A stretch of 64,000 bases of DNA from Petralouisia muris (GTDB taxonomy: Bacteria > Bacillota > Clostridia > Lachnospirales > Lachnospiraceae): assembly GCF_004793545.1 (NCBI RefSeq), contig NZ_SRYA01000019.1, forward strand, positions 26,005 to 90,004, given 5' to 3'. The notes under the pieces were generated by a model. It was not told the origin of the DNA, ran no database searches, and worked only from the letters and a program-made list of their open reading frames with translations. Position 1 is the stretch's first letter. Each line of letters opens with the position of its first letter. Shown piece after piece: positions 35,419-44,763 of this stretch. The position numbers were made by a program, and so were the translations under genes.

Positions 35419-36458
35419 GTGAAAACGAAAAGTATCTGTTAAAGGTAGATCACTTAAAGCAGTACTTTCCCGTGCGTCAGGGATTTAAGACAATTCCGCT
35501 GAAGGCGGTGGATGATATATCCTTTACAGTAAAGCCTGGTGAGACACTGGGCCTTGTGGGGGAATCCGGATGTGGGAAAACAACAGTAGGAAGAACCTTG
35601 CTTCGGCTGTATCAGCCCACGGCAGGGCGCATTGAGTTCGACGGTGAAGTGCTCTTTGACAGCGGGGAACAATATGATGAGAAAGGAAAAGTCATTTTAG
35701 GCGCAGACGGTAAGCCTGTCCTTGGAACTAAAGTTGATGTTAATATGCTGCCTTACCGGAAGCAGATGCAGATGGTGTTCCAGGATCCTTATTCATCCCT
35801 GAATCCCCGTATGACTGTGGAGGACATTATCGGAGAGCCTCTGGATGTGCATAACCTTTATGCCAACCGGGGGGAACGCAGAGAGAAAATCCTGGAGCTG
35901 ATGGAACTGGTAGGATTGAATGCGGAACATGCCATGCGGTACGCCCATGAGTTTTCCGGCGGTCAGAGGCAGCGTATCGGAATCGCCCGTGCGCTGGCGG
36001 TAAATCCGAAATTTATTGTGTGTGACGAGCCTGTTTCTGCATTGGATGTATCCATTCAGGCGCAGGTGGTCAATATGTTTGAAGAATTACAGGAAAAATT
36101 GGGCGTTGCATATTTGTTTATTGCCCATGATCTTTTGATTGTACATCATATTTCAGACCGTATTGCGGTTATGTATCTTGGTAAAATGATGGAGTTGGCG
36201 GATGCAGATGAATTAAATGCCAATCCCATTCATCCCTATACATTGAGTCTGTTGTCGGCGGTTCCGATTCCGGATCCTGAAACAGCAAGAAAGAGCAAAC
36301 GTATTATTTTGGAGGGAGATGTACCAAGCCCCCTGAAAATGCCTACCGGATGTCCATTCCGGACCAGATGCCGGTATGCGACCGACCAGTGTGCACAAGA
36401 GATGCCTCAATTGACAGACAGGGGCAACGGACATATGGTTGCATGCTGGAATAAATAA
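35415..36458 (+). CDS. oppF: Oligopeptide ABC transporter ATPase OppF
   Basis: 347 aa. Walker A GESGCGKTT, Q-loop FQDPYSSLNPRMTVEDII, signature FSGGQRQRIGIARAL, Walker B FIVCDEPVSALDVS and H-loop AHDL are intact. The C-terminal oligo_HPY tail has CPFRTRCRYATDQC. An insertion of about 20 residues after the first strands (GEQYDEKGKVILGADGKPVLGTK) is a common variant in Lachnospiraceae OppF. It is translationally coupled to oppD. Confidence 0.94.
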   Translation: MSENEKYLLKVDHLKQYFPVRQGFKTIPLKAVDDISFTVKPGETLGLVGESGCGKTTVGRTLLRLYQPTAGRIEFDGEVLFDSGEQYDEKGKVILGADGKPVLGTKVDVNMLPYRKQMQMVFQDPYSSLNPRMTVEDIIGEPLDVHNLYANRGERREKILELMELVGLNAEHAMRYAHEFSGGQRQRIGIARALAVNPKFIVCDEPVSALDVSIQAQVVNMFEELQEKLGVAYLFIAHDLLIVHHISDRIAVMYLGKMMELADADELNANPIHPYTLSLLSAVPIPDPETARKSKRIILEGDVPSPLKMPTGCPFRTRCRYATDQCAQEMPQLTDRGNGHMVACWNK

Positions 36459-36523
36459 GGTTTTTTCCAGAGTTTTTCTTTGGTTAAAGCATAGATTTAA
36501 TATTATAATTAGGAGGAAATACT

Positions 36524-38311
36524 ATGAAAAAGAAACTGGTATCCGTATTACTGGTTGCATGTATGGCATTGAGTCTGACTGCCTGCGGCAAAAATGATTC
36601 AGCGAATAAAAATGATGATTCAGCTAGTAATACACAGACAGAAGACTCAAACAATGCAGACGCCAATGCAGATGCAGAAGAGGGCGCAGATGCAGAAGGT
36701 TCCACAACTAATTCAGATACAAATGTACTGAATATTAACCTGGCTTCTGAACCGGACTACCTTGACCCGGCATTGAACAGCTCTGTAGACGGAGGCTGTC
36801 TTGCAGTAAATAGTTTTGCAGGATTGTATACTTATGACAAGGACGGAAACCTGATTCCGGATTTGGCAACGGATATGCCTGAAGTATCCGAAGATGGTAA
36901 AGTTTATACTGTTAAGATGATTGAATCCAAATGGAGTAACGGAGACGACCTGAAGGCATCCGATATTATCTATAGCTGGAATCGTGCTATTGCAGAAGAA
37001 ACGGCAGCAGATTATGCATATCTGTTTGACATTATTGCAAAGAAAGATGACGGCACTCTTTCTGTGGAAGCTACAGATGATTATACATTGGTAATTACTC
37101 TGACAAATCCTTGTCCTTATTTCAATGACTTAATGGCGTTCCCGACTTTCTTCCCGGTACATCAGGCTTCTGTAGAAGCAGCAGATCCGGACGGAACAGT
37201 TCCTGGAAAATGGGCGCAGGAAGCAGGATTTGTATGTAACGGCGCATACACTCTGGAATCCTGGAATCACAATGAGAGCATGGTTTACAAGAAGAATGCC
37301 AATTATCACAATGTTGACAGTGTAACCATGGAAGAGCTTCATTTCATGTTAAGCGCTGACGATACTGCAATCTATGCAGCATACAACAGCGGCGATGTAG
37401 ATTACATTGACACTGTGCCAAACGATGAGATTTCCTCTTTGAATGGCGTGAATCCGGAATTCGGCATCCTGGATAACCTGGGAACTTATTACATTGGTTT
37501 CAATGTAAATGACCCGATTTTTGATGGAAAAACCGTAGAAGAAGCTGCAAAAATGCGTCAGGCTATGAACCTTCTGATTGACCGTCAGTTCATCGTTGAC
37601 AATATCGGACAGTCCGGACAGGTAGTTGCTGATTCTTTCGTTCCTCTTGGAATGGCAGATGGTAACGGCGGCGAATTCAAACAGGCAGATACCAGCTACT
37701 ATGATGCAACCACTACAGGTGCGGCTATGGTAGAAGATGCTAAGAAACTGATGGAAGAAGCAGGATACAGCTTCACAGACAACGGCGACGGCACTTATAA
37801 AATTGATCCGGCAATCAACATGACATACCTGACCAATGACGGTACCGGCCATGTTGCAATTGCACAGGCAGTACAGCAGGATTTAGGCGTTCTTGGAATT
37901 ACCATGGAAATCCAGACTCAGGACTGGAACGTATTCCTTGAGAACAGAAAGAACGGAAGCTTTACCATCGCCCGTGAAGGATGGTTGGCTGACTACAATG
38001 ACCCTGTAAATATGTTAGAGATCTTTACTTCTAATTCCGGTAATAATGACATGCAGTTAGGAAAAGGCGAGAAGAGTGATTCCGCACCGGATTGGGCAGA
38101 ATACGATGCATTAATTACAGAAATCCGCAATACTGCAGATTTTGCAAAACGTGTGGAGTTAATGCATACGGCAGAAGATATGTTGATGAATACATGGGCA
38201 GTTGTTCCGCTCTACTACTACAATGATATCTATATGCAGAAACCTAACGTAGATGGAATTTATGCAACTGTTTATGGCATGAAGTATTTCATGAATGCTA
38301 CTAAGAACTAA
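36524..38311 (+). CDS. oppA: Oligopeptide-binding lipoprotein OppA
   Basis: 595 aa. A lipoprotein signal peptide with lipobox LTAC (Cys21) is followed by an acidic Asn/Asp/Ala-rich linker to about residue 63, then an SBP_bac_5 domain (LNINLASEPDYLDPALN; VKWSNGDDLKASDIIYSWNRA-like; MRQAMNLLIDRQFIVDN; REGWLADYNDPVNMLEIF). It is anchored outside the membrane and hands peptides to OppBC. AGGAGG precedes the ATG. It is the last gene of the operon, 65 bp after oppF; a separate level of expression is possible because the gap is longer than the others. Confidence 0.95.
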   Translation: MKKKLVSVLLVACMALSLTACGKNDSANKNDDSASNTQTEDSNNADANADAEEGADAEGSTTNSDTNVLNINLASEPDYLDPALNSSVDGGCLAVNSFAGLYTYDKDGNLIPDLATDMPEVSEDGKVYTVKMIESKWSNGDDLKASDIIYSWNRAIAEETAADYAYLFDIIAKKDDGTLSVEATDDYTLVITLTNPCPYFNDLMAFPTFFPVHQASVEAADPDGTVPGKWAQEAGFVCNGAYTLESWNHNESMVYKKNANYHNVDSVTMEELHFMLSADDTAIYAAYNSGDVDYIDTVPNDEISSLNGVNPEFGILDNLGTYYIGFNVNDPIFDGKTVEEAAKMRQAMNLLIDRQFIVDNIGQSGQVVADSFVPLGMADGNGGEFKQADTSYYDATTTGAAMVEDAKKLMEEAGYSFTDNGDGTYKIDPAINMTYLTNDGTGHVAIAQAVQQDLGVLGITMEIQTQDWNVFLENRKNGSFTIAREGWLADYNDPVNMLEIFTSNSGNNDMQLGKGEKSDSAPDWAEYDALITEIRNTADFAKRVELMHTAEDMLMNTWAVVPLYYYNDIYMQKPNVDGIYATVYGMKYFMNATKN

Positions 38312-38381
38312 GGCAGATGAACACAGAATAGACGGAACAGTCTAAGTTTCACTTATTTTTAGTGTCACATCAGCAAGAAAA

Positions 38382-38430
38382 AACATCCCCGGAGGAATCC
38401 TGTCAAAAAGATTTCTCCGGGGATGTTTTT
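38382..38430. terminator. Strong bidirectional terminator between opp and pot operons
   Basis: AACATCCCCGGAGGAATC (38382-38399) pairs with GATTTCTCCGGGGATGTT (38410-38427) with one mismatch. A T-run follows on the plus strand, and AAGAAAAA before it serves the minus strand. It lies between the convergent oppA and potD genes. Confidence 0.9.
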
Positions 38431-38458
38431 GTGGATAAATTGTTTGCTGAAAATTAGA

Positions 38459-39520
38459 TTAATCTGCCGCCTTAACTTCTTTCCAAAGCAGGTTCAGCTT
38501 CATAGTAGTCTCATCGTCCAGAGGTTTCAGGACCTCACAGTTGTTCAGCGTTTCCGTAGGAGGAAAAATCGTCGTATTTTCCTGCAGATCTAAATCCAAA
38601 GCTTTCCGTGTTTTCTGATTGGGAGTGGCATAGTAAACATAATCGAAATTCATCATGGAAATGTCTTCCCGGCAGAGAAAATTCAGGAATTTCTCTGCGT
38701 TTTCCTTGTGTCTGGCGGATTTGGGAATGAACCAGGAATCAATCCACATATTAGAGCCTTCTTCCGGTACAGAAAAAGCCAGCTTGTCATTAAATTCCAG
38801 CGCATATCCGGCTTCCCCGGAATAGACCACTGCCATGGCAGCATTTTCAGAAATCATTTCATCCTGCGCTTCGTCCACCAGATAAGAATAGACCAGAGGC
38901 TTTTGCTTCAGAAGCAGATCCTGGGCCTCTTTTAATTGGGCGTCGTCTGTCGTGTTCAGGGAACAGCCCAAAAGCTTCAGCGCTACCATAAAAGAATCCC
39001 GGACAGAATCGGCCATGATAATCTGGCCGGAATATTCCTGATCCCAGAGGATATTCCAGGAGTTCACTTTGGATTCATCTACCATATCTTTGTTGTAGAG
39101 GATGCCAACCGTGCCGAAAAAATAGGGGATGGCATATTTGTTTTCCGGATCGAAGGATTTGGAAAATTCAAAATAAGTGGAATCCAGATTTTCGGAAAGA
39201 GGGATATTGCTGTAGTCCAGTTCCAAAACCTCTCCTTCCTGAATTAGCTTTTCTACCATATAATCGGAGGTGCAGATTAAATCATAGTCAATGGCCCCGG
39301 CCCGGTATTTGGTATACATATTTTCCGGGGTTACATATTCTTCCAGTTCTACCTTAATTCCTGTTTCTTCCTCAAACATTTCGATGGCGTCCGGGTCTAA
39401 ATATTTGCCATAATTTAGTACAGTCAGGGTGTTTTCCGAGTCCTTGGGGCCGCATCCTGCAAAAAGCCAGGAAATAGCAAGGCAGATCAAAAGGCAGCAG
39501 AGTGCTTTTTTTATTTTCAT
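38459..39520 (-). CDS. potD: Spermidine/putrescine-binding lipoprotein PotD
   Basis: 353 aa. Signal peptide with lipobox LFAGC (Cys23). The mature part is a PotD/PotF-type binding protein: LTVLNYGKYLDPDAIEMFEEETGIKVELEEY, DLICTSDYMVEKLIQEGEVLELD, YAIPYFFGTVGILYNKDMV, IDSWFIPKSARHKENAEKFLNFL. It captures polyamines for PotABC. Start has AAGGAG before it. Last gene of the minus-strand pot operon. Confidence 0.93.
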   Translation of the reverse strand: MKIKKALCCLLICLAISWLFAGCGPKDSENTLTVLNYGKYLDPDAIEMFEEETGIKVELEEYVTPENMYTKYRAGAIDYDLICTSDYMVEKLIQEGEVLELDYSNIPLSENLDSTYFEFSKSFDPENKYAIPYFFGTVGILYNKDMVDESKVNSWNILWDQEYSGQIIMADSVRDSFMVALKLLGCSLNTTDDAQLKEAQDLLLKQKPLVYSYLVDEAQDEMISENAAMAVVYSGEAGYALEFNDKLAFSVPEEGSNMWIDSWFIPKSARHKENAEKFLNFLCREDISMMNFDYVYYATPNQKTRKALDLDLQENTTIFPPTETLNNCEVLKPLDDETTMKLNLLWKEVKAAD

Positions 39521-39551
39521 TGAAAATCTCCTTTGGTTTTAAATAGTTCAA

Positions 39552-40334
39552 TCATGCGTCCCTTTCTTCCCGGCGGGCAGAAGGGCCGAAATTCATAAAC
39601 AGCAGCAGTATCAACGCAAGTAAAAATAAAAGTGTGGACAGGGCATACATTTCCGGCCGGATTCCTTTGCGCATTTCTGTGTAAATCATGGTAGACAAGG
39701 TATGAATGCCAGCTCCCTTGGTAAAGTAGGTAACGGAAAAATCATCTAATGACATAGTCATTGCCATCAGAAAACCGGAAAAAACGCCAGGGCGTATCTG
39801 TGGCCAGATGATTTTAAAAAAGGCATAGACAGGGGTAGCTCCCAAATCCAGAGCCGCTTCATAGGTCGTACGGCTGCTCTGTTTTAGCTTGGGCAGCACA
39901 TTCAGTATCACATAGGGAATATTGAATGTGATATGGGCAATCAGTACCGTACCCATGCCAAGGCGCGTAAAGCGCACGAACAGAAGCATCATGGAAATAC
40001 CTGTTACAATGTCTGCATTGAGCAGGGGAATATTGGTAGCGCCCACCATAATGGCCTGATTTCTCTTTTTCATGGCGTCAATTCCCAGAGCTGCCAGTGT
40101 GCCGAGGACAGTGGCAATTAGCGCAGAGGTCAGGGAAATCAGCAGGGTGGTGCCGAAGGCTTCCATAATGGAACCGCTGGAAAACAGATTTTTGTACCAT
40201 TTTAAGGTAAATCCTCCCCATTGAACTCTGGTTTTGGAATTATTAAAAGAGAGTATGATCAGCACCGCAATGGGCAGGTATAAAAACAGAAAAATTAAAG
40301 CCAGATAAATGCGTTCTGCAGATTTCTTTACCAT
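39552..40334 (-). CDS. potC: Spermidine/putrescine ABC permease PotC
   Basis: 260 aa, six helices. The opening IYLALIFLFLYLPIAVLIILSFNNSK is typical of PotC/PotI. The EAA loop is YEAALDLGATPVYAFFKIIWPQIRPGVFSG. It pairs with PotB to form the channel. Its ATG overlaps the potB stop by 7 bp, so translation is coupled. AAGGAGG precedes the start. Confidence 0.93.
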   Translation of the reverse strand: MVKKSAERIYLALIFLFLYLPIAVLIILSFNNSKTRVQWGGFTLKWYKNLFSSGSIMEAFGTTLLISLTSALIATVLGTLAALGIDAMKKRNQAIMVGATNIPLLNADIVTGISMMLLFVRFTRLGMGTVLIAHITFNIPYVILNVLPKLKQSSRTTYEAALDLGATPVYAFFKIIWPQIRPGVFSGFLMAMTMSLDDFSVTYFTKGAGIHTLSTMIYTEMRKGIRPEMYALSTLLFLLALILLLFMNFGPSARREERDA

Positions 40335-41149
40335 ACGCCTGCACCTCCTTCTTCTCCTTTGGAACTCATCAGGGCCATGCTTGCAATAACAAAGATCATA
40401 AGCACAAGAGACAGACCGGAACCCAGGTTCCAGTTGTATTCCTGCATAAATGCCTGTTCAATGACATTTCCGATTAATAGCACCTTGCCGCCGCCCAGAA
40501 GATCTGAGATTGCAAAAGAAGTCAGGGCAGGGACAAATACCATGATAATGCCGCTGACTACGCCCGGCATAGTAAGAGGCACTATGATTTTAAAGAAAAT
40601 TGTAACTGTTCCTGCGCCCAGATCACCTGCCGCTTCAATGATGTCCTGCTGGATTCTGGACATGGTGTTGTAAATCGGAAGTATCATAAAGGGCAGGAAA
40701 TCATATACCATACAGAATACCACGGCAGCAGGGGTGTTCAGGATATCCAGTCCCGGAAGTCCCAGTCCCTGCAGGATTGTGTTGATAACGCCGTTATTGG
40801 ACAGCAGCAGCTTCCAGGCCAGGATGCGCAGCATAAAGTTCATCCACATGGGCAGGATGAATATAAATACAATAAATCCCTGGCTTTTTTCTTTCATATT
40901 ATTTAAAATCATAGCCAGCGGATAGGACAGCACAAGACAGGCGCCTGTGCAGACGAATGCCAGTTTCAGTGAGAGAAACAATGATTTTAAATGAATAGAT
41001 GCAAAAATTGAACTTACATTTAATAAAGTAAAATGTCCGCTGGTGGTAGTGAAGGCATAGTATAGAATCATTACCACCGGAAGCAGGATAAATCCTGCCA
41101 TCCATAAAAGATATGGGCCGGCAAGAAGCTGCCGCTTTATATTACGCAT
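40328..41149 (-). CDS. potB: Spermidine/putrescine ABC permease PotB
   Basis: 273 aa. Six membrane helices and the EAA loop IEAAGDLGAGTVTIFFKIIVPLTMPGVVSGIIMVF. The N-terminal LLAGPYLLWMAGFILLPVVMILYYAFT matches PotB/PotH. It lies between potA and potC in the operon. A GGCGG element precedes the start. Confidence 0.92.
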   Translation of the reverse strand: MRNIKRQLLAGPYLLWMAGFILLPVVMILYYAFTTTSGHFTLLNVSSIFASIHLKSLFLSLKLAFVCTGACLVLSYPLAMILNNMKEKSQGFIVFIFILPMWMNFMLRILAWKLLLSNNGVINTILQGLGLPGLDILNTPAAVVFCMVYDFLPFMILPIYNTMSRIQQDIIEAAGDLGAGTVTIFFKIIVPLTMPGVVSGIIMVFVPALTSFAISDLLGGGKVLLIGNVIEQAFMQEYNWNLGSGLSLVLMIFVIASMALMSSKGEEGGAGVW

Positions 41150-41188
41150 ATGGGTTCACCGCCTTTTAGTATCATTTGCAATTTTATG

Positions 41189-42262
41189 TTATTCATCCGA
41201 CTCCACCGCCTGTTCGTCGCTGGATTCCGGTTTGTTCATGATCTGGATGTTGAAGGGATCTACCCGGATTCCCACATGGCTTCCTACCGGGTGCATCTGC
41301 GTGGTCTGCACCAGCCATTCAAATCCGTTGGCAAGAACTTCAATTTCCCAATGGACGCCTTTGAAAATCAGGGAGGTAACGTCTCCTTCCAGCATTCCTG
41401 TCTCCGGAGGCACCAATTCCACATCTTCCGGCCGGATCACCACATCCACAGGAGTATTGTTTCCAAATCCTTCGTCCACACAGGGGAAGTTCACATCCAG
41501 AACCTGAACCAGGCGGTCTTTTATCATAATTCCGTCAATAATATTGCTTTCCCCGATAAAATCAGCTACGAAAGCATTGGTGGGTTCATTGTAGATATCC
41601 TCCGGCGTGCCAATCTGCTGGATATACCCCTGGTTCATTACCACAATGGTGTCAGACATGGTAAGGGCTTCCTCTTGGTCATGGGTTACATAGATAAAGG
41701 TAATGCCAAGTTCATTTTTCAGGCGGATTAATTCATACTGCATATCCTGCCGGAGCTTTAGATCCAGTGCGCCTAAGGGTTCGTCCAGCAGCAGCACTTT
41801 GGGTTCGTTGACAATCGCCCGGGCAATGGCGATTCTTTGTTGCTGGCCGCCGCTTAAGGAATCTACACTTCGTTTGCCGAATCCTTCCAAATTCACTAAC
41901 TTTAATGCATATTTAATTTTATCGTCAATGTAAGCCTTGCTTTTCTTTTTGATTTTCAGTCCAAAGGCAATATTCTCTGCAATGGACATATGGGGGAATA
42001 AGGCGTATTTCTGGAATACCGTGTTGAGCTGCCGTTCGTTGGGAGAGAGGCTGGTGATATCCTTTCCATCAAAAATCACTTTTCCGGAATCCGGCGTCTC
42101 GAAGCCGCCGATAATCCGCAGAGTAGTGGTTTTTCCGCAGCCGGAAGGGCCTAACAGTGTCAGAAATTCATTTTCACGGATATACAGATTCAGATCGTCT
42201 AAGACGGTCTGCCCGTCATAAGATTTGGTGATATGCGATAAATCAATCAGTCGTTTGCTCAT
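41189..42262 (-). CDS. potA: Spermidine/putrescine ABC ATPase PotA
   Basis: 357 aa. Walker [11 protein letters not shown]-loop [11 protein letters not shown], signature [15 protein letters not shown], Walker [13 protein letters not shown] and H-loop [12 protein letters not shown] are intact. A C-terminal TOBE_2 domain follows ([35 protein letters not shown]). It energises polyamine import with PotBC. AGGAGG precedes the ATG. It lies 15 bp downstream of the XRE-cupin regulator. Confidence 0.94.
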   Translation of the reverse strand: MSKRLIDLSHITKSYDGQTVLDDLNLYIRENEFLTLLGPSGCGKTTTLRIIGGFETPDSGKVIFDGKDITSLSPNERQLNTVFQKYALFPHMSIAENIAFGLKIKKKSKAYIDDKIKYALKLVNLEGFGKRSVDSLSGGQQQRIAIARAIVNEPKVLLLDEPLGALDLKLRQDMQYELIRLKNELGITFIYVTHDQEEALTMSDTIVVMNQGYIQQIGTPEDIYNEPTNAFVADFIGESNIIDGIMIKDRLVQVLDVNFPCVDEGFGNNTPVDVVIRPEDVELVPPETGMLEGDVTSLIFKGVHWEIEVLANGFEWLVQTTQMHPVGSHVGIRVDPFNIQIMNKPESSDEQAVESDE

Positions 42263-42277
42263 GGCCGATGTTTCCTC

Positions 42278-42817
42278 CTAAAAACTTGGTGGCGTAGAAA
42301 CCCATAATATGGTAGCTTCCCTGCCGCCGCAATTTTCGATGTAATGTTTTTTTCCTGCTTTAAAATAAAAAGACTCTCCTTGCCTGACTACAAAGGAGCG
42401 GGGTCCGTAGTGGAGCTTTACGGAGCCTTTCAGAACATATCCGAATTCCTCTGTTTCAGTGGGAAGATACATTTCAGAAGACCCATGGGGGGCCAGGGTA
42501 ATCAGCACTGGTTCCATAGCGTTTTTCTGGGCATTGGGAATCACCCATTTGATGGTATGGTGCAAATCCTCATTTTCCTTAATAAAGTAATCTTCCTGTC
42601 GGAATACAATCTGTTCCGGTTCCTGGTCAGTGAAAAATTCTGCCGGGGTAGTGCCCAGACACTGGATAATGTCAAGAAGCGTGCCCACGGAAGGAGAAGT
42701 CAGGTTGCGTTCCAATTGGGAAATAAATCCCTTGGAAAGCTCGCTTCGGTCTGCCAGTTCCTGTTGGGTCAGCCCATATTGAATGCGTAGTTCTTTCATA
42801 CGGTGCCCGATATCCAT
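42278..42817 (-). CDS. XRE-family regulator with cupin domain (PuuR-like), polyamine operon
   Basis: 179 aa. The N-terminal HTH (LTQQELADRSELSKGFISQLERNLTSPSVGTLLDI) is joined to a C-terminal cupin_2 domain (ITLAPHGSSEMYLPTETEEFGYVLKGSVKL; GESFYFKAGKKHYIENCG) that could bind polyamine or a related amine. Regulators of this kind control polyamine uptake or breakdown (PuuR in E. coli). As first gene of the pot operon it is likely autoregulatory and represses potABCD when polyamines are plentiful. Start 42817 is chosen because AAAGGA lies at proper distance; ATG 42826 overlaps that site. Confidence 0.88.
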   Translation of the reverse strand: MDIGHRMKELRIQYGLTQQELADRSELSKGFISQLERNLTSPSVGTLLDIIQCLGTTPAEFFTDQEPEQIVFRQEDYFIKENEDLHHTIKWVIPNAQKNAMEPVLITLAPHGSSEMYLPTETEEFGYVLKGSVKLHYGPRSFVVRQGESFYFKAGKKHYIENCGGREATILWVSTPPSF

Positions 42818-42881
42818 AAAAGCCATCCTTTCTGAATTAATGATAAGTCTTGCCGATCAGACATAACGGCATAGTATATAA

Positions 42882-42909
42882 ACATTATGTATAGTAATTG
42901 TAAAGTCAA
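42882..42909 (-). promoter_or_regulatory. Possible promoter of the pot operon
   Basis: On the minus strand TTGACT (42909-42904), a 16-bp spacer and TAATGT (42887-42882), about 65 bp before the regulator start. An alternating A/T stretch downstream may hold the operator. Confidence 0.45.
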
Positions 42910-43026
42910 ACTAATAATAGATTTTTTGTTTAATAATAATAAACAAATTCTATTATATCTGGAAACCAGAAAATGTCAATAGAAAAAAGACAGAAAAATT
43001 TACAAAAATTTTCAAAAAAGGGATTG

Positions 43027-43055
43027 CAAAACAGAGAGAAAACGGGTATAATAGA
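43027..43055 (+). promoter_or_regulatory. tRNA promoter
   Basis: TTGCAA, a 17-bp spacer and TATAAT end about 20 bp before the tRNA. This is a close match to a strong sigma-A promoter. Confidence 0.65.
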
Positions 43056-43074
43056 CAAAGATTTTATATGACAT

Positions 43075-43147
43075 GCCAAAGTGGCGCAGTTGGTAGCGCG
43101 TCGCATTCGTAATGCGTAGGTCGAGGGTTCGAGTCCCTTCTTTGGCT
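43075..43147 (+). tRNA. tRNA-Thr (anticodon CGT)
   Basis: 73 nt folding into a cloverleaf: acceptor GCCAAAG/CTTTGGC (43075-43081 with 43140-43146), D arm GCGC...GCGC around AGTTGGTA, anticodon loop TTCGTAA with anticodon CGT, and T arm GAGGG-TTCGAGT-CCCTT. The discriminator is T, and the CCA end is not encoded. It reads ACG codons. Promoter and terminator flank it closely, so it is a single-gene unit. Confidence 0.93.
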
Positions 43148-43155
43148 GATAAACG

Positions 43156-43185
43156 GGAGCTGTGCATTTATCGCAGCTCCTTTTT
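43156..43185 (+). terminator. tRNA gene terminator
   Basis: GGAGCTG (43156-43162) pairs with CAGCTCC (43174-43180) and is followed by TTTTT. Confidence 0.8.
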
Positions 43186-43257
43186 GTAAATTGTGGCTGC
43201 GGCCGGAGGGCTGTATCATAGCTTATGGCAGTGAAATGTGGGAAAGCAGGTGAAGGC

Positions 43258-43794
43258 ATGGGAGCGCTGAGAAAAGAAGAAAGTTACACGCTTGAGGATA
43301 TTTATGGTTTACCGGAAGGAGTCAGGGCGGAGCTGATTGACGGTCAGATTTATGACATGGATCCTCCGGGGAGAAGCCATCAGAAAGTGGTTCAGCTGTT
43401 AAGCATGGAGATTGGAAATTATGTCCGTGGAAATGAGGGAGATTGCGAGGTATATCCGGCACCCTTTGGAGTGTTTTTAAATCAGGAGGAGATAAATTAT
43501 GTAGAACCGGATGTGGCGGTTATTTGCGATACTTCCAAACTGGATGAAAAGGGCTGCCACGGCGCTCCTGACTGGGGAGTTGAAGTTGTTTCTCCCAGCA
43601 GCAGGCGGATGGATTATTTTGTTAAGCTGTTCAAATACCAGAACGCAGGCGTCAGAGAATACTGGATTGCAGATCCTCAGAAACGAAGGGTTTGCGTTTA
43701 TAACTTTGAAAAGGAAACGGCCGAAGAATATTCTTTTGAGGAACCGATACCGGTTGGATTTTACGAAGGCTTTTCGATAAGGATTCAAGTGTGA
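43258..43794 (+). CDS. Uma2-family PD-(D/E)XK endonuclease-like protein (DUF820)
   Basis: 178 aa. Typical Uma2 blocks are YTLEDIYGLPEGVRAELIDGQIYDM, RSHQKVVQLLSMEIGNYV, YVEPDVAVICD, and PDWGVEVVSPSSRRMDYFVKLFKYQNAGVREYWIADP. The core D in EPDVAVI and E-x-V (GVEVVS) form the nuclease site. Family members are widespread and of uncertain role. ATG 43258 has AGGTGAAG before it; ATG 43225 is an alternative. It lies 3 bp before the phosphopantetheinyl transferase gene, so the two are co-transcribed. Confidence 0.88.
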   Translation: MGALRKEESYTLEDIYGLPEGVRAELIDGQIYDMDPPGRSHQKVVQLLSMEIGNYVRGNEGDCEVYPAPFGVFLNQEEINYVEPDVAVICDTSKLDEKGCHGAPDWGVEVVSPSSRRMDYFVKLFKYQNAGVREYWIADPQKRRVCVYNFEKETAEEYSFEEPIPVGFYEGFSIRIQV

Positions 43795-43797
43795 ATT

Positions 43798-44637
43798 ATG
43801 AGCAGCGCCATTACCGTGTATTATACATTTTGTCCCCGGAAGCAGGAGGCTTTGGGGGCGTATTTGCAATATCAGAGAAAAATTGCAGATGAGATATTAA
43901 ATTATGGTTTTAAGAAGCTTTTTAAGATTGAATTTAACCGGGATAAAGTAAGAACAGGGAAACACGGAAAGCCTTATTGGGATGGGAGAGAGAATGTCTG
44001 GTTTAATGTAAGCAATACAGACGGGCTGGTGGTATGCGCGGTTGCCGGTTCCAGAGGAAAGGCTGCAAAAGTAGAGACAGCGGCAGAGGGGAGCGGCGGC
44101 GCGCCCGGCGGTTTGGGGAATGAAATCGGCGTAGATACAGAACAGCCTAGAAGTGTGCGGATGTCCTTGCTCCACCGCTGCTGCAGCCTTAAAGAGATGA
44201 GGTATATTCTTGGAGAGGAATATTCCCCTGGCGGTAAGGAATTTTGTTTTGGGGAATCGGGAGCGGATGGTTTCGGAGTGGACATTTGTTCTGGAACAGA
44301 AAGAAAAGCTAGGTCAAGGAAAGAAACAAGGGAAGAAATACGAAATATTCAGGTGCAGGATCGCTTTGCGCAGATTTGGACTCTGAAGGAAAGCTACATC
44401 AAAATGACGGGAGAAGGGATGAGTTTCCCCTTGAAAGAGGCAGCGTTTTCTATTGAGGAAAAAGTTAATGGAGAATTTAATATTTCCTGCATACAGCCTG
44501 GTTTTTTTGCCCAGAGAAAGATAGAGGGGTACTGGATTGCTGTGTGCAACAATTTTAAGGAAGAGAGCAAAATTGACTGGCAGGAATTGAAGTTTCCCCG
44601 AATATATGGAAAATTTAGACATTCTCTGCGGCAGTAA
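43798..44637 (+). CDS. 4'-phosphopantetheinyl transferase superfamily protein (Sfp-like)
   Basis: 279 aa. The two PPTase motifs are present: GVDTEQPRS (GVDIE type, binding magnesium) and QIWTLKESYIKMTGEGMSFPL (W-x-x-KES-x-x-K). The upstream block GKPYWDGRENVWFNVSNTDGLVVCAV fits the Sfp fold (substrate-binding SHS-like site reads NVSNTDG). It would load phosphopantetheine from CoA onto a carrier protein. Two low-complexity inserts rich in Gly/Ser/Lys/Arg lengthen it (around residues 80-105 and 150-185). No carrier protein or synthase lies nearby, so its target is elsewhere. Confidence 0.83.
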   Translation: MSSAITVYYTFCPRKQEALGAYLQYQRKIADEILNYGFKKLFKIEFNRDKVRTGKHGKPYWDGRENVWFNVSNTDGLVVCAVAGSRGKAAKVETAAEGSGGAPGGLGNEIGVDTEQPRSVRMSLLHRCCSLKEMRYILGEEYSPGGKEFCFGESGADGFGVDICSGTERKARSRKETREEIRNIQVQDRFAQIWTLKESYIKMTGEGMSFPLKEAAFSIEEKVNGEFNISCIQPGFFAQRKIEGYWIAVCNNFKEESKIDWQELKFPRIYGKFRHSLRQ

Positions 44638-44763
44638 TAGCCTGTGACGCTCTGTCTCAAATCATTCTGCGCCGCAGCCAGTTTATGGATTCCGTTATTT
44701 TCAATCCAGGCTTCTTTTGCTGCAGCGCAGAGTGTACGTTGTAAGAAAATCGTTCAATAATTC

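Noticed and set aside
43156..43185. Could the hairpin after the tRNA be a T-box or riboswitch
   Set aside because: It is a plain GC stem with a T-run directly after the tRNA and shows no T-box or aptamer elements.
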